The notes: generated from the sequence alone by a model not told the origin. DNA of 64,000 nucleotides from Corallococcus silvisoli (GCF_009909145.1 NZ_JAAAPJ010000026.1:50658-114657), one strand, 5' to 3'; positions 9,318 to 21,782 are shown, counted from the stretch's first letter. Made by a program: numbers and translations.

Positions 9318-10550
9318 ATGGCAACGACAACGACCGCTCCCCAACTCGTCCCCGAAGCGGCGCCCGCGCCCGCGGCCGAGGCACAGGCGAAGCGCGGCAA
9401 GCGGGGCTTCCTCGTCCTGGGTGGCATCGTGGCCGGCATCCTGGTCGCCATCGGCGGCTTCAAGATCGTCACCGCCGGCCAGGAGACCACCGACGACGCG
9501 CAGGTGGAGGCGGACGTGGTGCCCCTGTCCGCGCGCGTCTCCGGCCCGGTGGTGAAGGTGGGCGTGCTGGACAACGCCACCGTGCACCAGGGCGACGTGC
9601 TCCTCCAGGTGGATCCGCGCCCCTATGAGGCGCGGGTGAAGCAGGCGGAGGCGGAGCTGGAGTCCGCGCGTGCCCAGGCTGCCGCGGCGGATGCGCAGGC
9701 CACGGTGGCGGCGGCCGGCGCCAAGGGCGGCTTGTCCAGCGCCAAGGCGCAGGTGTCCACCAGCACGTCGGCGGTGAGCGGCGCGCAGGCGCAGGTGGCG
9801 GCGGCCCGCGCGGCGCTGACCCGCGCGGAGTCCCAGGCCCGCAAGGCGACGCTGGACCTGGAGCGGGCGCAGAGCCTGCGCGCGCAGAACGTGGTGGCGC
9901 AGAGCGCGCTGGATGACGCGCAGACCGGCAACGAGACGGCGCAGGCCGCGCTGGAAGGCGCCCGCGCGCAGCTCGCCCTGGCGGAAGAGGGTCGGCGCAC
10001 CGCGGAGAGCAAGGTGGCGGAGGCGAAGGGCCAGCTGGACGTGAGCGCCCCCATCGACGAGAAGATCGCCGCGGCCCAGGCCAACGCGTCGCTGGCGCAC
10101 GCCCGGGTGAAGGGCGCGGAGGCCGCGCTCGACCAGGCGAAGCTCCAGCTGGAGGACACGCGCATCGTCGCCCCGGCGGACGGCCAGGTGTCCAAGCTGT
10201 CCGTGCACGCGGGCCAGCTGCTGTCCCCCGGTCAGGCCGTGGCGGAGCTGGTGCCGCTCACCACCTACGTGGTGGCCAACTTCAAGGAGACGCAGGTGGG
10301 CCACATGCGGCCCGGCCAGCGCGTGGAGGTGTCGCTGGACGCCTTCTCCGGAGAGAAGCTGGAGGGCGAGGTGGAGAGCCTCTCCGGAGGCACCGGCTCC
10401 CGCTTCTCCCTGCTGCCGCCCGACAACGCGTCCGGCAACTTCGTGAAGGTCGTGCAGCGCGTGCCCGTGCGCATCCGGTGGGTGCACCCGCCCGAGGGCC
10501 TGACCCTGCGCGCCGGCCTCTCCGCCGACGTCACGGTGCACACGAAGTAG
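9318..10550 (+). CDS. HlyD/EmrA-family membrane fusion protein
   Basis: The protein has 410 residues, one N-terminal membrane segment (about residues 30-52, FLVLGGIVAGILVAIGGF), then a biotinyl-lipoyl half (QVEADVVPLSARVSGPVVKVGVLDN), an unusually Ala/Gln-rich alpha-helical coiled-coil hairpin (about 110-265) and the second lipoyl half (IVAPADGQVSKLSVHAGQLL) followed by a beta-barrel. This is the standard EmrA arrangement; it connects the EmrB-like pump encoded four bases upstream to an outer-membrane channel. A strong hairpin terminator starts 25 bases after the stop. Confidence 0.92.
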   Translation: MATTTTAPQLVPEAAPAPAAEAQAKRGKRGFLVLGGIVAGILVAIGGFKIVTAGQETTDDAQVEADVVPLSARVSGPVVKVGVLDNATVHQGDVLLQVDPRPYEARVKQAEAELESARAQAAAADAQATVAAAGAKGGLSSAKAQVSTSTSAVSGAQAQVAAARAALTRAESQARKATLDLERAQSLRAQNVVAQSALDDAQTGNETAQAALEGARAQLALAEEGRRTAESKVAEAKGQLDVSAPIDEKIAAAQANASLAHARVKGAEAALDQAKLQLEDTRIVAPADGQVSKLSVHAGQLLSPGQAVAELVPLTTYVVANFKETQVGHMRPGQRVEVSLDAFSGEKLEGEVESLSGGTGSRFSLLPPDNASGNFVKVVQRVPVRIRWVHPPEGLTLRAGLSADVTVHTK

Positions 10551-10574
10551 TCCGCCGGAGGGCTCGACCCCCAG

Positions 10575-10608
10575 GCGCCGCGGCTCCCCAGGGGCCGCGG
10601 CGCTTTTT
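10575..10608 (+). terminator. Intrinsic terminator of the TetR-EmrB-EmrA operon
   Basis: A perfect 10-base-pair stem (10575-10584 with 10594-10603, GCGCCGCGGC/GCCGCGGCGC) is followed directly by five T residues at 10604-10608. It sits just after the EmrA stop and before the convergent GNAT gene. Confidence 0.9.
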
Positions 10609-10615
10609 CATGCCC

Positions 10616-11098
10616 TCACAGCTCGAGGGCCATCTCCACGTCCGCGCGCGAATAGCCCGTCTCCCGGACCAGCTCCGGGCCGCTGCGCGTGGTGACGAAG
10701 CCGTGCTTGCGGTACAGGCCCAGGGCGGGCCCGAGCGCGCTGTTCGTCACCAGGTACAGCCGCTTCACGCCCCGCTGGCGGGCCCAGTCCAGCGCGGCCC
10801 GCATCAGCGCGTCCCCCAGGTTGCGGCCCCGCGCCTCGGGCGCCACCGCCATCTTGCACAGCTCGAAGGTGTCCGCGTCCTCGCGCCGCAGCGCGCACGT
10901 GCCCAGCACCGCTCCCTCCACGAGCGCGAAGAGGACCTCGCCGCCCGGGGCCACGAACACGCCGTGCGGATCCGCCAGCGAGGTCGCGTCCGAGCCCTCG
11001 ATGTGGAAGTCCTGTTCAATCCACTGCCGGTTGAGCCGCTCGAAGTCCGCGCGGAGCTCCGGCCGGTAGGGGACGACTTGGACGGGGGAGGGGGCCAT
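10616..11098 (-). CDS. GNAT-family N-acetyltransferase
   Basis: The protein has 160 residues from ATG 11098. The acetyl-CoA-binding motif A is visible as VAPEARGRNLGDALMRAALDWA (about residues 85-106), preceded by the beta-4 strand FELCKMAV and followed by YLVTNSALGPALGLYRKHGF, which is the usual motif B. The substrate is unknown. It lies five bases downstream of the MFS gene on the same strand, so the two are probably co-transcribed, and it converges on the efflux operon terminator. The frame is open upstream across the MFS gene, but the domain boundary and start context support the short form. Confidence 0.85.
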   Translation of the reverse strand: MAPSPVQVVPYRPELRADFERLNRQWIEQDFHIEGSDATSLADPHGVFVAPGGEVLFALVEGAVLGTCALRREDADTFELCKMAVAPEARGRNLGDALMRAALDWARQRGVKRLYLVTNSALGPALGLYRKHGFVTTRSGPELVRETGYSRADVEMALEL

Positions 11099-11103
11099 GG
11101 CGC

Positions 11104-12399
11104 TCACGCGGGGGAGGGGGCCGCCGCGGGCTTCTTGCGCAGGAAGAGCACGAAGATGAGCGCGACGATGGAGATGCCCATGACGGTGATGAGGCCGTCC
11201 GCCGCGATGGTGGCCCGCGTGCCGATGCCGCGGAACTCCGACGCGTGGCCGTCCAGCGCGGTGGTGTAGCTGATGGCGAAGTTGGAGGCCGCGACGAAGA
11301 GCGAGTACTTCGTCGTCACCGCCGCGCCCTCGCTCACCATCTCCAGCACCATGCCGGCGAAGGCCGCGAAGCCCGCGCCGTTCGCCAGGCTGTACGCGAG
11401 CGAGCCCCAGATGTACGTGGTGGTCGTCATCGGGCCCGCGGCCATCGCGAAGGCGCACAGCGCCGTGGCGCCGCCCATCAGCGCGTACGCGAGCTTGCGG
11501 TTCATCCGGTCCGACAGCCAGCCGCCCACCAGCGACCCCAGCGCTCCGGTGATGCCCATGCCCAGGCCGTTCACCAGCTCCACCGTGTGCTCCGGTACCT
11601 GGTACGCGCCCGCCATCGCGCTGAAGAGGTTGGTGAGCGCGCCGCAGCTCACCGGCGCCAGGCACAGGATGAGCATGATGAGCCCGTCGCGGCTGAAGGC
11701 CGTCTTCGCCAGGTCCACCACGATGCTCTTCACCCGCTCCAGCGCCGCCCGGAACAGCGGCCCGGAGGGGATGGCGGACGGGTCGTTGCGCTCGGTGATC
11801 CAGAAGATGCCCGCGCCGCTCGCCAGCACCAGCGTGGCCAGCACGATGCCCGCGACCTGCCGGGAGAACTGGCTCGCCAGGAAGATGGCCAGCGCGCCCA
11901 GCAGGCTCGTGGAGCCCACGTTGCCCGCCATCTGCCAGCCGCCCGTGCGCCCCTTGTCGGACGGCTTGGACGTCGTGGCCATCAACGCGTTGAGCGCCGC
12001 GTGCGCCGTCGTCGCCGACGCCTGCAGCCCGGTGAGCATCAGCGTGAGGACGCCCAGGTGCTGCGCGGGCTCCGGCAACAGCGCGCACGCCAACAGGAGC
12101 AGCGCGGTGAGCAGCGTGCTCACGCCGTACCAGACCCGCCGCCACGGCCCCAGGTCGATGAGCGGCACCCACAGCAGCTTCCACGCGTGGGGCGAGAACG
12201 CGGTGCCCGACAGCACGCCAATCTCCGCCAGCGGCATGCCGTCCTTCGCCAGCCAGTACGGCACCGCCGTCTGCAGGTAGCCCACGGCGGCGCCGAACTG
12301 CACCTCCAGCAAGCCGAACAACGGGGGCCAGGACCAACGCTCTTCGGCGGCGGGGACCGGGGCCGGAAGGGCGGTCTCTTGTTCAATCAAGGTCGACAC
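11104..12399 (-). CDS. MFS transporter, AmpG/acetyl-CoA-transporter-like
   Basis: I place the start at GTG 12399, giving 431 residues; an in-frame ATG at 12525 would add 42 Arg/Pro-rich residues that look non-coding, so this start is uncertain. There are 12 predicted membrane segments. The N-terminal segment (FGLLEVQFGAAVGYLQTAVPYWL followed by G-V-L-S-G-T-A-F-S-P-H-A-W-K-L-L-W-V-P-L-I-D) resembles AmpG-type carriers, in which the W-K-x-x-W-x-P-x-x-D element is typical. AmpG imports anhydromuropeptides in enterobacteria; the substrate here is not certain. The gene is divergent from the amylase gene at 12579. Confidence 0.8.
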   Translation of the reverse strand: MSTLIEQETALPAPVPAAEERWSWPPLFGLLEVQFGAAVGYLQTAVPYWLAKDGMPLAEIGVLSGTAFSPHAWKLLWVPLIDLGPWRRVWYGVSTLLTALLLLACALLPEPAQHLGVLTLMLTGLQASATTAHAALNALMATTSKPSDKGRTGGWQMAGNVGSTSLLGALAIFLASQFSRQVAGIVLATLVLASGAGIFWITERNDPSAIPSGPLFRAALERVKSIVVDLAKTAFSRDGLIMLILCLAPVSCGALTNLFSAMAGAYQVPEHTVELVNGLGMGITGALGSLVGGWLSDRMNRKLAYALMGGATALCAFAMAAGPMTTTTYIWGSLAYSLANGAGFAAFAGMVLEMVSEGAAVTTKYSLFVAASNFAISYTTALDGHASEFRGIGTRATIAADGLITVMGISIVALIFVLFLRKKPAAAPSPA

Positions 12400-12578
12400 C
12401 TGCGGGGTGGGGGGATGGCGGAGGGGGATTCTAGACACCTCCCGCCTCCTGCACAGCGCGACGCGACGCGCCAAGAGGGCGGGCGCCCGCAGGGCCCGTG
12501 GCTCGAACGGGGAGTCCTGGTTCATAAGGGAAGCCAGGATTAGCTTGCCCGGGCTTCCTCCCCAACCCCGAGGTCCCG

Positions 12579-14144
12579 ATGACGTTGAAGACCCGCCTGC
12601 TGGTCGCCTCCGCGGCCGGCCTGTTCGCCGCCACGCCCGCCATGGCCAAGCCGCTGGATGGCGCCAGCACCGATGTGATGATCCAGGGCTTCCACTGGAA
12701 CTCCGCCAGCGCGGGCGGGTGGTGGAACACGGTGAAGAACAACGCGGCCACGCTGAAGGCCGCGGGCTTCACGATGGTGTGGCTGCCGCCGCCGTCCGAC
12801 GCGGCGTCCATCCAGGGCTACCTGCCCCGGCAGCTCAACGTGCTCAACTCCAGCTATGGCACGGAGGCGGAGCTGGCCGCCGCGCTGGCCGCGCTCAACG
12901 CGCAGGGCGTCAAGCCCATCGCGGACATCGTGGTGAACCACCGCGTGGGCACCGCCAACTGGGCGGACTTCACCAACCCCACCTGGCCGGGCTGCAACGC
13001 GGTGGTCCAGGGCGACGAGTGGACCAGCGCCTGCGGCAACGCAGACAGCGGCGAGGGCTACGCGGCGGCGCGCGACCTGGACCACTCGCAGGCGTTCGTG
13101 CGCGCGGACCTGAAGACGTGGATGAACAGCCGCCTGAAGGGCGTGGGCTTCGCGGGCTGGCGGTTCGACTTCGTGAAGGGCTTCGCGGGCGGGTACGTGA
13201 AGGAGTACGTGACGGACACCGCGCCGTGGTTCTGCGTCGGTGAGTACTGGCCCACCAACTCCTTCGACGCGAACAACCCCAACGACTGGAAGCAGCAGAT
13301 CGTCAACTGGGTGGACGCCACCACCGGCACCTGCGCCGTGTTCGACTTCGCCACCAAGGGCCTGCTCAACGACGCGCTCACCAACAACAACTACGCGCGC
13401 CTGAAGGCCTCCGACGGCAAGCCCGCGGGCGTCATGGGCTGGTGGGCCAGCCGCTCCGTCACCTTCGTGGACAACCACGACACCGGCCCCAGCGAGTCCT
13501 GCGGCAACGGGCAGAACCACTGGCCGGTGCCGTGCGCCAAGGTGATGCAGGGCTACGCCTACATCCTGACCCACCCGGGCATCCCCACCGTCTACTGGCC
13601 GCACTACTTCAACTGGGGCCTGGGGGACGCCATCAAGACCCTCATCGGCATCCGCAAGAGCGCGGGCCTCACCTCCGAGTCCACCGTCAGCATCCAGCGC
13701 GCGGAGAGCGGCCTGTACGCGGCCATCATCGGCGGCAAGGTGGCGATGAAGATCGGCGCCACCGCCTGGAGCCCCGGCACCGGCTGGACCCTGGCCGCCT
13801 CCGGCACCGACTACGCCGTCTGGACCACCGGCACCACGCCGCCCCCCACCACCGCCAACGTGGAGTTCGTCTGCAACAACGGCACGACCGTGCTCGGCCA
13901 GAACGTCTACGTCACCGGCAGCATCGCGGAGCTCTCCAACTGGAGCCCCACCACCCCCAACATCCTCAGCCCCACCGCGTACCCCACCTGGCGCGGCACC
14001 TTCGCCCTGCCCGCGAACACCGCCCTCCAGTGGAAGTGCCTGAAGCGCGACGGCAGCGGCAACGTCGTCTGGCAGGGCGGCGCCAACAACACCGTCACCA
14101 CGCCCGCCGCGGGCGGCAGCATCACCGCCACCGCCACCTTCTAA
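12579..14144 (+). CDS. Secreted alpha-amylase (GH13) with C-terminal CBM20 starch-binding domain
   Basis: The protein has 521 residues. A signal peptide spans residues 1-23 (ending AMA). The GH13 barrel carries the four conserved regions: DIVVNHR (region I, about 116-122), GWRFDFVKGF with the nucleophile D197, GEYW with the acid/base E222, and FVDNHD with D301. Length and motifs fit alpha-amylases related to plant and maltotetraose-forming enzymes. Residues about 420-521 form a CBM20 domain (VYVTGSIAELSNWSP, LQWKCLKRDGSGNVVWQGG). The enzyme should hydrolyse alpha-1,4 glucans outside the cell. It is followed by a terminator-like hairpin. Confidence 0.94.
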   Translation: MTLKTRLLVASAAGLFAATPAMAKPLDGASTDVMIQGFHWNSASAGGWWNTVKNNAATLKAAGFTMVWLPPPSDAASIQGYLPRQLNVLNSSYGTEAELAAALAALNAQGVKPIADIVVNHRVGTANWADFTNPTWPGCNAVVQGDEWTSACGNADSGEGYAAARDLDHSQAFVRADLKTWMNSRLKGVGFAGWRFDFVKGFAGGYVKEYVTDTAPWFCVGEYWPTNSFDANNPNDWKQQIVNWVDATTGTCAVFDFATKGLLNDALTNNNYARLKASDGKPAGVMGWWASRSVTFVDNHDTGPSESCGNGQNHWPVPCAKVMQGYAYILTHPGIPTVYWPHYFNWGLGDAIKTLIGIRKSAGLTSESTVSIQRAESGLYAAIIGGKVAMKIGATAWSPGTGWTLAASGTDYAVWTTGTTPPPTTANVEFVCNNGTTVLGQNVYVTGSIAELSNWSPTTPNILSPTAYPTWRGTFALPANTALQWKCLKRDGSGNVVWQGGANNTVTTPAAGGSITATATF

Positions 14145-14153
14145 GACGGCGAG

Positions 14154-14195
14154 ACAGGCGCCCCGGTTGCACGGCTTGCACGGGGCGCCTGTGTT
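14154..14195 (+). terminator. Terminator hairpin after the amylase gene
   Basis: A perfect 12-base-pair stem (14154-14165 with 14181-14192, ACAGGCGCCCCG/CGGGGCGCCTGT) encloses a 15-base loop and is followed by a short GTTT-type run only. The stem is strong but the U tract is weak, so termination may be partly factor-dependent. Confidence 0.7.
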
Positions 14196-14287
14196 TCACC
14201 TGTTACTTGAGTTTCAGTCTTCAAGCTGTCACAGGGGCCGTCTAACCCGGGGCGGCACCCCCGCCCTCCTGACCGAAGGCGGAAGCG

Positions 14288-15274
14288 ATGAAGCGTGGAA
14301 TGGCTGTGCGGAGCGCGGTGCTGTGGATGTCCGCGGTGGGCCTGCTGGGCGCGTGTGGCGAGGGCCTCGCGCCGGTGGGCGATGAGGCGATGGCGACGGC
14401 GAGGCAGTCGCTGGTGTCGCCCCCGCCCACGCCGCTGGGTGGCTTCACCAGCTACCTGCGCACCCTGACGGTGGGGGGCGCCGTGCAGTCGAACACGGGG
14501 ACGCTGCCCGACTACGAGGGCTACAAGCTCACCGTCGCGGCGCACACGCAGGTGGCGCTGGAGGTGACGCACCTGGGCACCGGCATGGGCGTGGACACCG
14601 GCCTGTTCGTGTACGGGCCCAAGGACGCGAGCGGCAGCTACGGCACGCGCGTGCTCTTCCAGGACGACGACTCCGGCTACGGCGAGCTGAGCAAGATCGC
14701 GCTCGCCACGTTCGATGACGCGGGCGAGTACCTGGTGGTGGTGGGCTGGAGCAACGGGCTGGGCAAGCAGTACCGCCTCCAGGCGTCCTGCGCGGGCGGC
14801 GCGTGCGTGTCCAGCCCCCCGGCCGCCCCGGCGGGCGCCCCGGTGACGCTGGCGCAGTTCCCCACGGAGCCCAGCCTCCAGGCGCAGCTGGCCACGGCCA
14901 ACGCGTACCGCGAGGACATGTGGTCCTACCTGGACCGGTACGACTTCGCGTGGTCGTACTCCACGCCCGCGACGCTGGACGCGGCCGCCGCGGCGGTGCT
15001 GGCCAAGAGCGAGTACAAGGGCTACCGCTCCGACGCCGCGCCCGTCACCTCCACCTACGCGGCCTTCCAGTCGCGGATGTACCTGCAGTACCAGTCGCTG
15101 CACCCGGCCATCCTGGCGGCCTACGGCGACAGCGGTGAGAACGTGCAGGTGAAGAGCTACTCGCGTCAGTTCAGCACCGGCCCCAACGGCGACAACTGGC
15201 GCACGCTCAACATCATCCTCTTCCCCAGCTCCTTCCACGTCATCGTGTACGAGCAGACCGCGCACGAAATCTGA
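14288..15274 (+). CDS. Lipoprotein of unknown function
   Basis: The protein has 328 residues, beginning with a lipoprotein signal (MKRGMAVRSAVLWMSAVGLLGACG, Cys at residue 23). Residues about 45-170 look like a beta-sandwich pre-peptidase or jellyroll domain (LEVTHLGTGMGVDTGLFVYGP, VLFQDDDSGYGELSKIAL), a type often found attached to secreted enzymes. The second half is helical and aromatic-rich (WSYLDRYDFAWSYSTPATLD) and ends in a short beta segment. I see no catalytic motif and do not recognise the C-terminal family. It is probably outer-membrane anchored. Its own terminator follows. Confidence 0.75.
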   Translation: MKRGMAVRSAVLWMSAVGLLGACGEGLAPVGDEAMATARQSLVSPPPTPLGGFTSYLRTLTVGGAVQSNTGTLPDYEGYKLTVAAHTQVALEVTHLGTGMGVDTGLFVYGPKDASGSYGTRVLFQDDDSGYGELSKIALATFDDAGEYLVVVGWSNGLGKQYRLQASCAGGACVSSPPAAPAGAPVTLAQFPTEPSLQAQLATANAYREDMWSYLDRYDFAWSYSTPATLDAAAAAVLAKSEYKGYRSDAAPVTSTYAAFQSRMYLQYQSLHPAILAAYGDSGENVQVKSYSRQFSTGPNGDNWRTLNIILFPSSFHVIVYEQTAHEI

Positions 15275-15300
15275 CGCGCGCCGCGGAGCCCGGAAACACC

Positions 15301-15347
15301 ACCGCCCTCCTCTTCGCGGGCCGGAAGGGGAGGGCGGTGTGTTTTTT
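15301..15347 (+). terminator. Intrinsic terminator after the lipoprotein gene
   Basis: ACCGCCCTCC (15301-15310) pairs with GGAGGGCGGT (15329-15338), followed by GTG and six T residues at 15342-15347. It separates the lipoprotein from the convergent RND pump gene. Confidence 0.88.
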
Positions 15348-15366
15348 CCAGGGGGCTCGCCTCAGC

Positions 15367-18525
<3,159 letters not shown>

Positions 18526-18552
18526 GGTGTGGCGCCTCTCTGGAATCGCCTG

Positions 18553-19731
18553 CTAGCGGCTGCCGCCGGTGACGCCGCCGGTCGCGCCCCGGGGCGCCTG
18601 GGCGCTGGGGGGCACGTCGTCGGCGCTGGCGGTACCCGGCGCCTGGGGGGCTTCGTTGTTCAGGGTGACCTGCTTGGGGATGACGGCCATGCCGTCGCGC
18701 AGCATGTGCAGCGACGACACCGCGACGAGGTCGCCCTGCTTCAGGCCGCCCTCCACCACGTAGGACATGTCGCCCAGCGCGCCCAGGGCCACCGGGCGGC
18801 GCTCCACCTGCGTCTTGCCCTCCTTCGTCTCCACCACCATCGCGAAGGGCTGCCCGCTCTGGCGCACCACCGCGAGCGCGGGAATCTGGAGCGCGTCGCG
18901 GGTGGAGTACACCAGCCGCGCCCGCAGCAGCTCGCTGGGGCGCAGGCCCACGGTGTTGCGGAAGGCGGCCTTCACCTCCACCAGCTGCGTGCGCGGATCC
19001 GTCTGCGGCGACACGTAGAAGACGGTGCTGGAGAGGATGACCCGGCCCTGTTGATCCAACAGCTCCAACTGGGTGTCCGGCTTGAGCGACCGGGCCCGGA
19101 AGGCCGGCACCGACACGCTGACCTCCAGCGCGTCCGCCTGGGCCACCGACGTGAGCGTCGTGGTGGCGCCCACGAAGTCACCCACGCGCACCAGCACGTC
19201 GCCCATGGTGCCCGCGAACGGCGCGCGCACCACGTGGTACTGCAGCTGCACCTGCCGCTGGGCCACCGCCGCGCCCGCCGCGCGCGACGCCGCCTCCGCG
19301 GCCTTCACCGCCGCCTGGGCGCGCTCCAGCTCCTGCACGCTCGCCAGTCCCTCGCGGTTGAGGGACTCCGTGCGCGACAGCGTGCGCCGCGCCAGCTCCA
19401 GCTCCACCGTGGAGGAGCTCTGCTGGGCCTGGGCGCTGTCCAGCGCCGCCGTCTCCACGCGCGCGTCCACCTCCAGGAGCGGCGCGCCCGCCTCCACCTT
19501 CTGGCCCGGCTTCACCAGGATCTTCCGCACGTACCCGTTCACCTGCGGCAGCACCGACACGCTCTGCCGGGACAGGAGCGAGCCCAGGTACTCCCCGGTG
19601 TCCCGCACCTCGTGCGGCGCCAGCGCCACCACCTGCACCTCGCGCGGCGGCGGGGCGGCCTTCGCCTCCGGCTTCCCAGAGCACGCGGCCGCGCCGGCCA
19701 CCAGGGCCGCGCCAAACAGCGTCTTCGTCAT
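18553..19731 (-). CDS. RND efflux periplasmic adaptor lipoprotein
   Basis: From ATG 19731 the protein has 392 residues. A GTG at 19761 whose GTGA overlaps the stop of the upstream gene would add ten residues; the ATG has a closer GAAGG, so the start is a judgement call. The signal ends in a Cys (AGAAAC), suggesting lipidation. The lipoyl halves (SVLPQVNGYVRKILVKPGQKVEAGAPLLEVD and HVVRAPFAGTMGDVLVRVGDFV) enclose a coiled-coil hairpin, followed by beta-barrel and membrane-proximal domains. It bridges the RND pump encoded 27 bases downstream and the outer-membrane factor encoded upstream. Confidence 0.92.
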   Translation of the reverse strand: MTKTLFGAALVAGAAACSGKPEAKAAPPPREVQVVALAPHEVRDTGEYLGSLLSRQSVSVLPQVNGYVRKILVKPGQKVEAGAPLLEVDARVETAALDSAQAQQSSSTVELELARRTLSRTESLNREGLASVQELERAQAAVKAAEAASRAAGAAVAQRQVQLQYHVVRAPFAGTMGDVLVRVGDFVGATTTLTSVAQADALEVSVSVPAFRARSLKPDTQLELLDQQGRVILSSTVFYVSPQTDPRTQLVEVKAAFRNTVGLRPSELLRARLVYSTRDALQIPALAVVRQSGQPFAMVVETKEGKTQVERRPVALGALGDMSYVVEGGLKQGDLVAVSSLHMLRDGMAVIPKQVTLNNEAPQAPGTASADDVPPSAQAPRGATGGVTGGSR

Positions 19732-19757
19732 CAGCGCCTTCAGGGGGCGTACCCTCG

Positions 19758-21188
19758 TCACAAGTCGCACCGGGCCTCCGTCAGGAACGCGTCCAGGCGG
19801 GCCTGGACGAGCTCGAATTCCCTCAAAACCAACGCGAGCTGGGCCTGCCGGAGCGCGGCTCCGCTCTGCACCAGGTCCAAGCTGCCACCTCGTCCCACCT
19901 CGAACGCCCGCCGCGTCAACCGATCCGTCCGGTCCGCGAGCTCCAGGGACTCCGCCGCGGTCTTCAACAGCGCCTCGGCCACTTCCACTCCACGCCGGGC
20001 GCGGGAAATCTCCACGCTGACATTCCGGCGGGTGGCCTCCAGTGACTGGGCCGCCTGCTGCTCCACGCCCTCGCGCTCGCGCACGAGGCCGCCGCGGCTC
20101 CCACCCTCCCACAGGGGAACGGACAGCACCGCGGACACGTTCCAGGTGGCGAAGCGTCCGAAGCCGGGGTCGGTGGTGAACCCGAAGAGGGTGCTGCTCA
20201 GGCCCAGCGTGGGCAGGTAGCCCGCGGACGCCTGTCGCCGGCTCTCCCGGGCCGCGTCCACGTTGGCCCTCAAGGCGACCAGGTCCGAGCGCGCGCCCGG
20301 GTCCTGCAACGGGGTGCATTCCCGGTGGGTCTGGTCCACCAGGCCCCCCAGGTTGAACTCCGGGTTGACGCCCACGGCGTGGTCCTCGCCCAGCGACAGG
20401 CCCAGCGACTCGCGCGTGCGGCGCAGCTGCTCGTCCCCGGCCACCAGCGACTGCCGGGCCACCGCCACGTCCTGTCCCACCCGCACCACGTCCAGCTGCG
20501 TGCCGGCGCCCAGCTCGAACGAGCGCTGGGCCAGGGCGTAGCGCTCCAGGGCCTGGCGCAGGCCCACGCGGTTGATCTCCGCGGCGCGCTCGGCGGCCAC
20601 CGTGGCCACCAGCACCTGCGCCAGCCCCTGGGTGAGGCGGCGCTGCACGTCCTGGAGGCCGGCCACCGACGCGGACTCCGACGCCTTCGCCGACGACAGG
20701 CCCCGCCAGGAGCTCACGTCCACCAGCGTCTGGGTGAGCGACGCGGACAGCGTGCCCAGGGGGGCGCTGGGCACCTTCGCGCCGGTGCCCGTGTTGGAGC
20801 CGCCCACGAAGCCGCCGCCCGCGGCGGAGGGCACGTCCGGGTGGAGCACATCCACGCCCAGGCCCGCGGTGGCCCGCGCGTTGGGCAGCAGCAGCCCCAG
20901 GGACTGCCGCCACCGTCCCTGGGCCCGCGTCACGCCGGCCTCCGCGGTCCGCAGGTCCGTGGACTGCTGGCGCACCCGGGTGAGCGCCTCATCCCACGTC
21001 TTCACCTGCTCCTGCGCGGGTGGGACGGGGGTGAGCATGGGGTCGTCCACCTTCGGCTGGAAGGGGACGGGGGGAAGAGGAGTGGCGGCCGCGGCGGACT
21101 CCGCTTGCTGCGGAGCCGCGGGCGTCGCGGGCTGGGACTGCGGCGCGGCGGCGAGGACAAGGACGAGGAGGGCGCTGGGGGAGGCCAT
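19758..21188 (-). CDS. TolC-family outer-membrane efflux factor
   Basis: The protein has 476 residues from ATG 21188, which opens a signal peptide (MASPSALLVLVLAAAP). Two repeated long-helix halves of the OEP family are visible, with sequences such as LTRVRQQSTDLRTAEAGVTRAQGRWRQSLGLLLPNARA in the first and VALRANVDAARESRRQASAGYLPTLGLSS in the second, the classic pattern before beta strands. Downstream genes encode the adaptor and RND pump, so this channel completes the tripartite system. A longer in-frame reading to 21290 would run across the MarR promoter region and was rejected. Confidence 0.92.
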   Translation of the reverse strand: MASPSALLVLVLAAAPQSQPATPAAPQQAESAAAATPLPPVPFQPKVDDPMLTPVPPAQEQVKTWDEALTRVRQQSTDLRTAEAGVTRAQGRWRQSLGLLLPNARATAGLGVDVLHPDVPSAAGGGFVGGSNTGTGAKVPSAPLGTLSASLTQTLVDVSSWRGLSSAKASESASVAGLQDVQRRLTQGLAQVLVATVAAERAAEINRVGLRQALERYALAQRSFELGAGTQLDVVRVGQDVAVARQSLVAGDEQLRRTRESLGLSLGEDHAVGVNPEFNLGGLVDQTHRECTPLQDPGARSDLVALRANVDAARESRRQASAGYLPTLGLSSTLFGFTTDPGFGRFATWNVSAVLSVPLWEGGSRGGLVREREGVEQQAAQSLEATRRNVSVEISRARRGVEVAEALLKTAAESLELADRTDRLTRRAFEVGRGGSLDLVQSGAALRQAQLALVLREFELVQARLDAFLTEARCDL

Positions 21189-21267
21189 ACTCTGGAGCGG
21201 CAGGGCTTTCTGGCAGGAGCGTGTGGTAGACCCCACCCACCGGTCCCTGCTTGCGGTCAAGATGTAA

Positions 21268-21286
21268 TTGACAACCGTTGTTGAAT
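21268..21286. promoter_or_regulatory. Candidate MarR operator and promoter between the divergent pump and regulator genes
   Basis: ACAAC-C-GTTGT (21271-21281) is an inverted repeat with a one-base centre, inside the 117-base gap between the OMF and MarR genes. On the plus strand it overlaps a perfect TTGACA hexamer (21268-21273). On the minus strand a loose TTGCAT/TTACAT pair with 17-base spacing brackets the same dyad. Binding of the MarR protein here would control both directions; this is inference from position. Confidence 0.5.
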
Positions 21287-21305
21287 GCAATCATCTCTTA
21301 CGCCC

Positions 21306-21782
21306 ATGACCCTTGCTGAGCAAGTGGCATCAACGCGACGCGCAGTGGTCCGCCTCCTCACCCAGAAAGTTGGTGAGCAAACGGATCGTCCGCTCATGCA
21401 ACTGCTCGTGCTGAAGTACATCGGCGTCCTGGGCATCCACAGCCAGGCGGTCATCGCGGAGCGGCTGCTCACCGACGCCCCCGCGGTGAGCCGGCTGGTG
21501 GATCGCCTGGAAGAGGATGGGCTGGTGGAGCGCCGCGCGGGGGAGAACCGCCGCTGCGTGCGGCTGGAGATCACCGAGGCGGGCCGCAAGGAGTACGAGG
21601 CCCTGCGGCACGCGGGCGAATGGGTGGACAGCGAGGCGCGCGAGCTGCTGGCGCCCTCCGAATTCGAGGAGCTGTCGCGCCTGCTGGAGAAGCTGCAGAC
21701 GGGGCTCTTCCAGCGGCTCGCCGCGCCCGCGCGCAAGGACGAACCCGCGTGGCGCCCCGTCCCCCCCAACGACGACGGGTGA
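21306..21782 (+). CDS. MarR-family transcriptional regulator
   Basis: From ATG 21306 the protein has 158 residues; an ATG at 21285 would add seven but overlaps the candidate promoter. The winged-helix domain is clear: QLLVLKYIGVLGIHSQAVIAERLLTDAPAVSRLVDRLEEDGLVERRAGENRRCVRLEITEAGR, including the recognition helix and the D/E-R-R wing typical of MarR. It is transcribed away from the OMF-adaptor-RND operon, so it very likely represses that pump and is induced by one of its substrates. Confidence 0.92.
   Translation: MTLAEQVASTRRAVVRLLTQKVGEQTDRPLMQLLVLKYIGVLGIHSQAVIAERLLTDAPAVSRLVDRLEEDGLVERRAGENRRCVRLEITEAGRKEYEALRHAGEWVDSEARELLAPSEFEELSRLLEKLQTGLFQRLAAPARKDEPAWRPVPPNDDG

Noticed and set aside
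7701..10541. Very long open frame on the minus strand opposite the efflux genes
   Set aside because: Mirror of high-GC codon bias; its peptide is His/Arg/Gly-rich without domains, and the opposite strand carries two clear transporter genes.
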